Part shown: positions 27,606 to 38,211 of the stretch, one piece after another
How the letters are laid out: the number at the start of each line of letters is the position of its first letter
How positions within the stretch are numbered: the stretch's first letter is position 1
Source: Hirudo medicinalis
Taxonomy: Eukaryota > Annelida > Clitellata > Hirudinida > Hirudinidae
DNA: 64,000 nucleotides
Reading direction: 5' to 3'
Assembly (NCBI GenBank): GCA_011800805.1
Contig: MPNW01000009.1
Coordinates: 339,145-403,144, forward strand
Notes under the pieces: model-generated
What the model was told of the DNA's origin: nothing
The model's input: the letters and a program-made list of their open reading frames with translations, nothing else
Database searches by the model: none
Made by a program: the position numbers and the translations under genes

Positions 27606-27774
27606 AGAACACAGACATTGAAATTGTTACTATTTAATAAAGCAAAGTTGTAACATTTAGAAAGTTGATATGTTGGGACCTACATTTCAAATGTGAGGTT
27701 GCCCGACCTGTCATTGTAGAAGCAAAATAAATTGGTAATCTTTGTCTCAACAAAGGTCTTCAGCTTTGATATTT

Positions 27775-30349
27775 TTAGTGGTGGTCCCACTTGATGGTTT
27801 TTGGGTCGATGCCTTCCTGAACCATCTCCCAGAGAGGACTGGAGAGAAATTGAAATATTCAGTTTGACTGGCCTGATTCATGTTCACAATTTTAAGTACC
27901 TCATTTCTCTGAGTTTTGTTACGTTTCGTATGACCAGATCTGCAGTAAAATCAACCTCTTCTATGGTGGTGAATCGACCGATGCCAAACCTAATTAGGAT
28001 TCCTAAATATGAAAATCTCTTCATTTGCAGAGGCTTCAACCAAATTTACCTGATGGAAGAGTGTGCCAAATCTTCTTCAGCACCAATGGCTTTAAGCACA
28101 TATGATGGCTCCAACGAGGTGGATGTGCATGCACTGGAAATTGAAGTAAAATATGCATTGAGATTTGGCAACAAATTATATGGAATTCTTTACCTCCCAG
28201 AGGAAAGTGCTACATCCTTCATCGACATCAGCATGCTTTCCCCCTCTACACAGGCAAAACTCAGATTAAGACATCCTAAAATAAAGAACCAGGGTAACAA
28301 ATAGAAAGTGAAATGAGGTGTTTATGTATTTATTTAAGCAGCATCCCTGGCAGAAACACTGCCCTATGAGCTAACTGGTGATGTTTCTAAGATTTAAACA
28401 GCAAGGTTATACCTGGATAAGTTTCAATGGGATCACCGTTGCGGATCACGAGATCGAGATTAGAAGTAATTTTATCCAGCAGTCTTTGAGAGAGGAAATT
28501 GATCCACTTGTGGTCATACTATAAAACACAGCAACTGCTTAATGCAAAAATAAAAAACAAATGAGAATGTTCTATACCTCCATCTCCTGACCGGCCAACT
28601 CGCATGCAGCACCCAAACCGACGGCCAAAGGGGTGGGTACTGTGCCACTTCTGATTCCTCTCTCTTGGCCTCCCCCACTGAATATTGGCACAACTTTCAC
28701 TCTGGGCCTCTTCCCAAGATACAAGGCTCCAATTCCTTATGCAACAAGAAATGGTTGGGTAAATAGTTCATTGGTTGAGTTCATTGTTACCAATGGAAAT
28801 ATTCATTTTACCTTTGGGTCCATAAATTTTGTGACCACTAATTGACAACAGATCGATCTTAAGGTCCTTGACGTTGATGGGAATCTTTCCGACTGCTTGT
28901 GCCGCATCGGTGTGGAAGAACACTCCACGCGATCTGCAAATCTCACCTGTTAAGCAAAAATTGAAGATCAAACATTAATCAAGTACTAAAATTACTTGTA
29001 TTAGATGGAAAACCTATTTCTTTAAGTGGCTGTTTGACTCCAATCTCATTGTTAACTGCCATGATGCTAACCAGACACGTTTCAGGAGTAAGAGCATCTT
29101 CTAAAGCCTGAATGAATTAATGTATGATTTAATAACTTTTTGTAAAATTTTCTTGTTAACTATTTATAATGGTGGTTATATTTAATTGGGTGTTATGATT
29201 ATCAGGCATATTTGGAAGAATTTGAAAATCATCCAATTCATCACTTCCTTAAAAAAAAAAATTGCTGATAATAACCTATTCATGCTATGCATTGAAATTA
29301 CATGAAGATTGCAGAATGTGTAGCAGCACAAATACTCATCAACCAATTACAGTGGTGATCACGAGCCTCCAAAATGTGGGCTTTAAAGTTATCACGGCAT
29401 AAATTAATTTAATGAAGGTAACCTTTAAATCTATCAATCCATTTTTCTTGACAGGAATAATAGTCTTTTTGAAACCATTGCTTTCCAAATAATTACAAGA
29501 TTCCAAAACACATTTATGTTCCTAAAAGACAAATCAAATGTTGAGAAATTATAATTAAATATATATTACATGTATTTAAACAAATAACTAAGCAAACCCA
29601 GGACTTACAATTGCACTAGTGATCACATGATTTTGCATGCTGCGGTAAAAATTTGCAACACCTTTGATGGCAATATTATTTGATTCTGTGGCTCCACTCG
29701 TAAAAATGATTTCAGATGGGTCTGCATTTATCAGATCTGCAACTTGCTGAAATAAATTACATTACTATTAAATAGTTTGCAATAATTTGAGCTAACTTTC
29801 AATAATGCCAACCTTCCTAGCTTTTTCAACTGCTTCTTCACTATCCCAACCATATTTGTGAGTTCTCGAGTGTGGATTGCCAAAACATGAATTACATTTG
29901 TTGATTACATCAGCAACTCTTGGATCCTAAAATACCATCTTTTTTTATCATAGGAGGCCATTAAAAATTGGCTTTCTAATAAAACAAACCATAGGAGTTG
30001 ATGCTTGGGCATCTAAATAAATAGGATGCAATCCATACTGGTCTGAAATAACAAAATATGCAAAAAAATCAAGTTTTGATCATGGACTTATGCTCTCTGA
30101 CAAGCTTTATTAATCTTACAAAGAAATGCCTAATTAAGAGGCTTAGTAATTTTTAATAACAAAATGCTAAAGAAATCCTAATTGAGACTTGCCATTTGAC
30201 CTCCTGGAGCACGATTTGGAAAAGTTTCTATTCGTCAGTATAGAAGGTGTTACGAAATGAAGAATATTCTTTCTCACAACATTTTGCGACTCAGTTCTCA
30301 ATAAACCAAAATGAAGTTGAGGTGCATTGCGAAAAAAGTGTGCCAACAT
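27775..30349 (-). CDS. NFS1: NFS1 mitochondrial cysteine desulfurase
   Basis: PLP enzyme that takes sulfur from L-cysteine to build Fe-S clusters with ISD11 and ISCU. Start at 30349 ([10 protein letters not shown]); the first about 50 residues are basic and Ser/Arg-rich, fitting a mitochondrial presequence. Exons: 30349-30193, 30042-29990, 29926-29813, 29746-29609, 29521-29424, about 29109-29015, about 28947-28811, about 28733-28578, about 28518-28408, then four smaller exons to 27775. Motifs: [52 protein letters not shown], and PLP lysine SGHKIYGPK. The catalytic-Cys loop [15 protein letters not shown] spans a splice. The C-terminus is [20 protein letters not shown]. Intron 1 has a GC donor (AATG|GCAAGT). 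Confidence 0.95.
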
Positions 30350-32120
30350 GTTACATCGGCAGCCCTGCGAATATTATCGGTCAAAAATATAAACAAGCAT
30401 ACAGAAACATTAATTTCGTAGTAGTAACAGATTAGCTCAATTTCAAGAATTATAATATTGCTACAAAAATAAAATCTACTAAATGGCGAAAATAAAATTT
30501 GCTTGTGTCAGAGTTATTTGTTAGACCTTGATGAAATTTCTAAATATTTATTTGTTATTATTTTATAATTTACGTTAGTGAGTGTTTCATTTACAAGGCT
30601 GATTACAACCATCATTTTCCAAGGATAATATTATTAATTCGACATGACAACCTTTGTATTTTTTAATAATTAGCTGGCGAGCTTAATGCGCGGTAATTCT
30701 GTCTTGCGGAATGATGGGATTGAATGAAAACAAAATGAAGTCAATGGATAGAATAAATGAAATGACGAAAATTGTGGGCGTGAAGAAACATCAATTCAAA
30801 GCTTTTAACCCATTACAAGAATAGTCGGCTTGTCGACACTCAAATTAAGAGCTACTTCATAATGATGGCTAAGACGTCCTTTGCTTAGCCAGTATCCATA
30901 AAGTTTTTCACTTCATTGTGAGCTGAAAGCGTTGTCAATCAAGTAAGTTAAATGAGTTGCTGCAAAACTCTCATCTTTTATCAGTGCCACACGTAAGTCT
31001 CGACACCACGCATACATTTGCTATTATTAGATCAAAGCAGGGACGTCATATCAGCTTTTTCCAAGGGGCAAACCCTTACGTAACTTGAAGAGATGACTTC
31101 TTTTTTTGCTTCTAGTCAAAAGTCAATGGGGAGGCGTGCCCCCTGCATCCCCCAAATGACGTTCCTAAATCGAAGTGACGAAGAAGCCAAAATTCTCATG
31201 ACAAACTGCAAAAGGTTTGAACAAACACTTAAAACGAAGAACATATAAATTTCCCGTCAGTACTTAAAATGAACTTCTGTGTGTATCTATTCAACGACAT
31301 TACCTTCCATGCAAGATTAGATTCGATGCACATATCATCATAACTTTTACCATCTATCACGTCTATGCCTAAGTAATTTAGACAAGCAATGGTCAAGACT
31401 TATCTGATAATATTATTGTACAGTATTTAATTATTGTACGGCAATTATTTTGTTATAATTAGTAAATGGTTTAAATAAGCAGTCATGTTCACTTGTTCAT
31501 GTTTGATGACACATAAGTCAGGTTTTTGGTGGATGAAGCTGTGAGAAGCTTAAATAAGATCGTTGTGAATAAATTATAATAAAACGAAGCTAGTTAGTAA
31601 CTACGGTACAAGTTACGTACTGGAAAAGAATTGCAATGAAGTGAAGGTTGAAAAGTAAAATAGTAGATGCTAAATTGTTAAGAATTAAGCAACACAACAC
31701 ACAGAGCGACACATTTCCTTCATATTGCTTGATGAAGCACGCCTTGCCACAACAACACATGTACGTAAAACCGTTTTCAATAGTACCAGGTGAGGCTGAG
31801 TCACGCCATATGGGGAAATGTTTAAGATCGATCAATAACTAGGGAGGTGATTTCATCTGTTCACCATTCGTAGGCCTTTACCAATTCTTCAGTGTTGATT
31901 GTGCAGTCTATGTGTTGCACATTCCTAAACCTTTTCGACATAGAGAGTATCGGCTAAACACTCTTCGTTTGAGAAGTTTGTATTTCATTAATTTATGAAA
32001 TTACAGTTGTCTGACGTCTGACAGTTGAAGTTTATTTTATATTTGACATTTTGATATTTAATACCTTTAAAACTTTCTAGTTAAAACATTTGAAACTTCC
32101 GACTCTGTGAATCGAAGAAA
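30350..32120. other. intergenic region between divergent NFS1 and an unidentified gene
   Basis: Should contain both promoters. No supported exon. A possible 130-bp inverted-repeat element sits at 31036-31168. Confidence 0.4.
31036..31168. mobile_element. possible short inverted-repeat (MITE-like) element
   Basis: CAGGGACGTCAT at the left and its near-complement ATGACGTTCCT at the right bound a stretch that includes GTGCCCCCTGCATCCCCC. No clear target duplication, so this is tentative. Confidence 0.3.
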
Positions 32121-33551
32121 ATGAGCTCCAAAGTTGAAGTTCCCACTCTTCAAGGAGATCTCGTAGCCAACTTAGTCTCCATGAACCTCAGCGGAAAGTT
32201 TAAAGGTCAAGAAATAAAGGAACTGAGCGAGTCTTTCATTGAATACCTGATAAATGTCAAGAAAATCAACCTTCTGTTCGGCCAGCAATGCAACTTCAGA
32301 ATAACTCAGATTCCCAGCAACTGCGATTTGGTCGGAAATCAACGCGCTTTAATGCTTTACAACAAACGATATTTGCAAGTAGGAGTTGCAATAAATCTAT
32401 GTGAACAATGTGAATGAATTACTTAAAGTGCAATTATTATTCAATCCAGGCAAATGATGAGATCCAATATAGACACTTTTTAAGAGATCTCGAAATGAGA
32501 GGACGTCTGTCAAAGTTTTACCTTCCTGAAAGCAACTATTCTCTTTGCAAAATGAAGTCCAAAGTGTACGTTCACCTGTTATTTTTGTTATATGATTTAT
32601 AGTCGCAGGTATGTTTCTTTCCTCCAGGATCCATGATGTATCCTTCTTGGCCATGTCTTGGATGACGGATGAAACGAAAGATGTGTTGCTATGTTTGAAT
32701 CTGTTGAGAAAAGTTTTGAGTTTTGCAGCCAACTTGTGTGCAATCGAGGAAATGCCGGTGATAATCGGAGGAACTTTTCGTCTTACATTGGATGAAATCA
32801 AGCAGGTAAAACTCTTTCAGTGAGAGAAAGAGTCAATTTATCAATAACTCGAGTATTTGTTAGAAATTGTTAACCATTTAAACGATTTGCTTATTAACAT
32901 CTACAATAGGTTGTATACAATGAATTCGAAGGATTTCGATGCTACGGCTATAGATCTACTAAAAGTAGGAGACAACTGCGTATGTGCGATGTTTTCATTA
33001 GCTGTCCTCCACTGCGACTTGATGAAGTGAAACCGATAGTTTGCACCAAACTGAATAGCAGAGGGAAAATCCAGGCCCTAACTAAGTGGCGAAATCCTGA
33101 GGAAGCATTTTTCTGGGACCCCGTCTTTGCCAAAATGAACCTTCGCACGGGGACTTCGGTGATCAGTTCACCAACCTCTCCCAGGCCTCTTTCGCCATTT
33201 TTTATGGAAAACAGAGATCCAAAGGAAGACTTTGTGCCTGAGTGTCCTTATTTTGCAGCTGGACAAAACCGTGAAGCTTTCGATTCTCCAGAGAAAACTT
33301 TGAAACTCTTGCTGGCAGAAAGTGAACGAATCAAAGAATTAGTTAACGAGGCCGAAGTTAAGTCGAGGCAAATTTTAGGAACATCACAACAGCAGAATTT
33401 GTTTAATGGTGATCACGTTGACTCCTCCAAACTCTTGCAAGATGAAAGAATGGATCTTGATGAAACAATCAAGTTGACCAAGGTACCAAGCTATGTGGAT
33501 CTCTATGACGAAGAGTTGATCGAGACTAACAAGTCTTGTTATTTGCAATGA
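32121..33551 (+). CDS. unidentified protein
   Basis: Four exons join in phase: 32121-32379, about 32451-32571, about 32628-32803 and about 32912-33551, giving about 395 residues from MSSKVEVPTLQ to a stop after CYLQ. I do not recognise the family. There is no signal peptide or membrane segment. The first half is mixed helix and strand with conserved-looking hydrophobic blocks (SFLAMSWMTDETKDV, MPVIIGGTFRLTLDEI). The second half holds a cysteine-bearing segment (CDVFISCPPLRLDEVKP), a Ser/Pro-rich linker (SSPTSPRPLSPFF), an acidic helical stretch (LLLAESERIKELVNEAE) and an acidic tail. Regular coding, phased introns and good splice sites argue that it is real. Confidence 0.7.
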
Positions 33552-34177
33552 AGATCTTTAGTGCCCATAAACGCTTTTTTTCCAACATTTGCCAAATTAT
33601 AGCAAGATTTTAGTGTGAGATTTTTAATATTAGCTGCAATGCTACATCATTTTCGGATGGTTAAAATATTTAGAATCTGCTCAGGTTTTTGCAACACTGT
33701 TTTCTGTATGAAGGTTATTATACTTGTTTACAAAACGTAGCTTTTTCACAGATGAAAAACAATATTTTCAAGCTGAGATATGTTGTAAAAATTCATAGCC
33801 CGAACCAATATAACACAAAAGAGGATCTGTTCTCATAAAATTGAGGAAATGCTTCTTTGATCCAAAGAAATGACCTATTTTTTAATGAAATTTAGTGTTT
33901 TTGTGTGATACTTGGTAAAGATAAACTCGATGAAATATTATCTATTTCGACTATTGACTAATATCGTGTGACAAAATTCGTTCTCATTTTACCGCAGCAT
34001 TTAATAAACGTGAATCTGCTAGTTTAGCTTGTTCGATTATATAAAAAATATTATTGCCATATTTTATTTAAATCTCAGTGATTATGATATCTTTGGGGCG
34101 GTTCGAAAACTAGAATAAAATCTTCATGTTATGTAACCTTGTTATACTAATCGGTTGTTTATGAAGAGGGCGATATC
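33552..34177. other. intergenic, no gene seen
   Basis: 3' flank of the unidentified gene and short promoter of MGME1. AT-rich, no coding signal. Confidence 0.5.
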
Positions 34178-35356
34178 ATGAAGTTGCGTGGCAATATGAT
34201 AATATTCGTTAGAAATTTCTCATCTAAAGGAAAAAAACTTACCTTCTCTGAAATATCAAACTTGATACAGTTTAATAAGGAGACCGTTCAATTATTTGGG
34301 CCTAAAATTTCTAAGCGAGTTAAAAATAGAAATTTGAAAGAATCAAAAGACACAAGAACTTGTGCTCGCATTGTAGGAGGATCATTATCAGACAAAACTG
34401 CCTTCAGAAGTGTTGAAGCCAATTCTCTCGACCTCGAATGTGCGAACAACATTGATCTACTTTCAAGCAGTACCAAAAAATTAGTGAATAACAACATCTC
34501 AAATCCAGCCTATGACCTTTTGAATTCTTATAAAGATCCGGCTGTACTTAAAAGGCATGCTTTGCTTTCAGAACGTGAAAGACTTGCACTGAATCATGTG
34601 TTGAATGCACCTTTGTTTGCTGATAATCAAAATGTTTCTGATGTGTGGAGTGGTGTGCCCATGTCAAGTGTTTCACGAATTATTAGGGAATCAATGTCAG
34701 AAGAAAGTCTGATGTTTCTTGCAAGATGGGAACAGAAAATGATAGAAGAACTGGGCAAGGATGGCTTTGAAAAATATAAGGCCACAATATTTCAAAATGG
34801 CAGCAATCTTCATTTATGCATTCAACAATTTTTAGAGAAAAAGCAAGTTACAATGTCATCAGAAATTGAGGGTTATTGGAACAGTCTCCAACCAGTGCTA
34901 AAGGATATAGATAATGTGGTTGCAATCGAGCAGACAGTCACAAACAAATGCTTGAACTACAAAGGAATTTTTGATTGCATTGCAACTTACCAAGGCAGAC
35001 CTTGTCTGATAGATTGGAAAACATCTCAGAGGCCAAAATCCTCAATCGATAAGACTTATGATCAGCCTCTCCAGTTGGTTGCTTATTTGTCTGCCTTCAA
35101 CAACTCACTGGCTCAAGGCTACTTTGATGACAAAAATTTTGTCAGCCAACAGTTGCTAAAAGATCTTGGCATTCACAAAGAAGGAAAATTTCTTGAAAAT
35201 TGCTTGCTGGTGATTTCATACGAGAACGGTTCGAATGCTGATGTATACTTGATGAATAAGAAAACATGCACAAAGTATTGGTCACAATGGATCACGAGAT
35301 TACATAAATACTGGTTTGATTTGTTCATGTCTAAATATACTCATTTGAATTCCTAG
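34178..35356 (+). CDS. MGME1: MGME1-type mitochondrial genome maintenance exonuclease
   Basis: Single-stranded-DNA exonuclease of the PD-(D/E)XK class that trims flaps in mitochondrial DNA replication. One uninterrupted exon of 392 codons, close to the vertebrate length (about 344) plus a longer N-terminus. The start (MKLRGNMIIFVRNFSSKGKK) is basic and hydroxylated without acids, as expected for a mitochondrial presequence. Core motifs: PVSRI-like MSSVSRIIRES, then LARWEQKMIEELG, HLCIQQFL, GIFDCIATY with the metal-binding Asp, and LIDWKTS with the Asp and Lys of the nuclease centre. QLVAYLSAFN follows. Intron loss here contrasts with the split neighbours; a retrocopy origin is possible but I see no poly(A) tail or second copy. 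Confidence 0.9.
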   Translation: MKLRGNMIIFVRNFSSKGKKLTFSEISNLIQFNKETVQLFGPKISKRVKNRNLKESKDTRTCARIVGGSLSDKTAFRSVEANSLDLECANNIDLLSSSTKKLVNNNISNPAYDLLNSYKDPAVLKRHALLSERERLALNHVLNAPLFADNQNVSDVWSGVPMSSVSRIIRESMSEESLMFLARWEQKMIEELGKDGFEKYKATIFQNGSNLHLCIQQFLEKKQVTMSSEIEGYWNSLQPVLKDIDNVVAIEQTVTNKCLNYKGIFDCIATYQGRPCLIDWKTSQRPKSSIDKTYDQPLQLVAYLSAFNNSLAQGYFDDKNFVSQQLLKDLGIHKEGKFLENCLLVISYENGSNADVYLMNKKTCTKYWSQWITRLHKYWFDLFMSKYTHLNS

Positions 35357-36393
35357 AGATTTGCTTGTTTCTGTATAGATACTGAAAACGTTTGCACGAG
35401 AATAAGAAACCCGTAAGTTTTGCTATAGCTGGTCTCAAACCCTAACCATCATGTTTTCTTGAGCTTTAGCCTACTTATTTCGCTATTGAAGCACCTGTTA
35501 ATCCCTGGCTTTTCTAAAACTTTGCGTCCAAAACTGCACCCAATATATAAAACCGAAACGGGCTCCGGTTAAATGGCAATTAGGTGAAAATATAAAACAG
35601 TTAATACGTTTGCGTTGGCTACATGACAATTCCAATGACAAAATTAACTGCTGAGAGCGATGCGGGGAAGACGTGATTTAGTACAAATGCAGAGGAGGGC
35701 ACACGTAAACTCCCACTAAACGTACAAGGAATAACAGCCGAGTGTTTTCCGTTTGCTTACTACAGTCGGCTATTTCTGTGTTTAAGAATAAAAATAAATG
35801 TAATTTTGTTGTACGATATAATACAAAAACGCTTTGTAATTTGAAATTAGTTTTCGGGTAGAGATTTTTTTTGTAGCTTTGAATATTCTTTCAACTGAGA
35901 AAGAAGCGGCATACTTACAAAGAAATAAAAACATGAAATTTATCTTTACAATTGTCGCCACTTTATGACAGTCTATAAATTGTTTCCAAGACTGTTGCAG
36001 TCTAAGCGTAATTGCTGTGAATATTTTGGCAACGGCTCCTCTGATACTTGCTTAACAGCAGTGGTCAGCGAATTTATAAGGACTGAATTAGTAACTGGTA
36101 GTTACTGCTTGACAAGTTATTTTAAACCTTTTTTAGAGCTTAAAAAATTTAATCAGATTGATGTAGTTGTTCGTACTTTTTAAGTTTATAATCGCTGCGA
36201 GAAGTTACACAACAATATTGAATTGAACTGGAAGCTCATTTAATTAATGCTAAAAATTAAATATAGTTTGCGGAAGTTAATAAAATAAGCTTAATAAATT
36301 TATAAGAATCATGAATGAAATGTAGAAATTTGAGAGCCTTTCATATTATAGTCAAATACGATATTTCAGATGTATTTTAGTTTCTTTTGTAGT
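35357..36393. other. intergenic, no gene seen
   Basis: AT-rich. Short open frames (for example 35965-36183) lack splice context and family similarity. Confidence 0.45.
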
Positions 36394-37268
36394 TGTTGCT
36401 CATTTATTCTCGACGCGAGGTTAATTTAACGAACTGAACAACTTGATTATGACAAGTAATTTTATTGTAGTAATGACTACTGTAAGAGCTACGAGAAAGA
36501 GGTTCGGTTCGTCCACGGCCACAGCATGCCGAGGGACCGGCAACCGAGCCGCTTAGCAAGACAAGAAAGAAAAATGAGATTCAAAAGAGTTTATATAGCG
36601 TTCCTTGCGCTCTAGAAGGGATTTGCTGTCACTACAGTAGCTTCCCCATTTGGAGACGGAAATTGGGGAATTTCAAGTTGGTTGTTGAGTCCACGTAGCT
36701 TTGAAGATGAGAATGACCTAAGGATGTTGCTTGGGATGACTCACCGGATTCGAACAATGAGACTAGGATCCACGACCGGTTAACTTCATGGATAAGCGAA
36801 GACACTGGATCTTGAAGCAGGAGAAACCGCAGACTTGGAATCCCAAGGGATTTGCGGAACGGCTTTTCGGACATAGGCCTTGAATGATCCGTTGTCGGGG
36901 ATACTATATATAAATATAAATATTATCGGGGATATAAAAATCGTCCTATCGACTGTTGAATCGGCCGAATGACTGGCTGCCTGAGGTTGCTGTATGCAGA
37001 TGTCGGGTCATCAATGTATTTATGAGCTCCTTTCTTTTCGATGCGAAGTTAATTTAACGAACTGAACAACTTGGTAACAAGTAATTTATTGTAGTAATGA
37101 CTATTGTAATAGCTAGGAGACAGGTTCGATTCGTCCACGGCCTTAGCATAACGGGACAGACAACCGAGCTGCGAGACCGCTTGGCAAGACAACAAAGAAA
37201 AAAGTGATTCAAATTTAAATCGTTGATATAGCGTCCTTGCGCTATAGTAGGGATGTGCCGTCATTACA
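36394..37268 (-). mobile_element. gutted LTR retrotransposon with two LTRs
   Basis: Two direct repeats of about 245 bp (36394-36636 and 37015-37268) are similar over their length. On the minus strand each starts TGTA(A/G)TGAC and ends near ...ACA. Next to the downstream LTR is a purine tract (AATGGGGAAG). Next to the upstream LTR is TTGATGACCCGACATC, resembling the primer-binding region of Gypsy-type elements. Only about 378 bp lies between, with no protease, reverse transcriptase or integrase. I cannot see a target-site duplication. Confidence 0.7.
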
Positions 37269-37823
37269 CTTTCTTTTAAAGGAATTCTCTGGTTAATTTA
37301 AAGATTGAAACTTTCATCAAATAATTTCCGAGGATAAACATGTATACAATTATTATTTAAATGAGAGGATAGAGACATTAAATTAGTTTAAATTGATCGA
37401 AATATTTTTTCATCACTATCAAAATTATCGGAACAATAGCTGCAACGAGATGAGTAAGAAAAAACGTAACTGGACAAGCCAATTGCTGTTGTTTCAGGAA
37501 GTTGAATAAGTTGACTAAATGTCTGTTTTCGTTTGTCAGTGATCCCCTGGTGGTTCTGAAGAGCATGGAAAAATCGTTTTGGAAAGGTTGTTTGCACTGC
37601 AATACGCAAGGGCTTCCATGCGACAGGGTCTGCAGCATCATAGCAGCCGAGCCTCGACAGGCGGATACGCGCTCGTTTAAGGACATACTACTTGCTTACA
37701 ACGGAGGAGGAAATGTCTATTCCTTTATTCCGTCTAATCAATTCGAAATCGTGGATTGTCGACTGAAATAGAAATTTTCTTGTCTGTTAATTGGAACTTT
37801 TCCAAGACGACCAAGCGAGCAAT
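37269..37823. other. upstream region of the NCAM-like gene
   Basis: Open frames exist on both strands (minus 37686-37378, with a hydrophobic segment near PVTFFLTHLVAAIVPIILIV; plus 37502-37771) but neither has independent support. Probably promoter and 5' UTR. Confidence 0.35.
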
Positions 37824-38155
37824 ATGACGCATTCGTGGAGTCTACAATTCTTCTGGCTTCTCGAGTGTTTTTGCTTTTTTCCAGGTAATAAAATATTTTT
37901 CAGTACTTGTCGCTCGTTTTAGCTGGTGAAGGCCATTTTCAGTTTTGAGTCATTAGATTCATTTTTGTATTTATCTAATTACCAACTCATCAGTCCATAA
38001 CTAATTGTCTTATTTGAAATGTAATTAACTATTATTAAATGTTCTTAAATATTTGGTAGTGTTTAAAATAAATGGAAGGCTTCAATCTTTAATGTCACAA
38101 AAATGCTGTCAACGAAATAGCTAAAAATAATAATTTTTATTAATTATAATAATTC

Positions 38156-38211
<56 letters not shown>

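Noticed and set aside
37378..37686. 102-codon minus-strand frame with a hydrophobic segment
   Set aside because: An equally long plus-strand frame overlaps it; no family similarity or splice evidence, and it lies where the NCAM promoter is expected.
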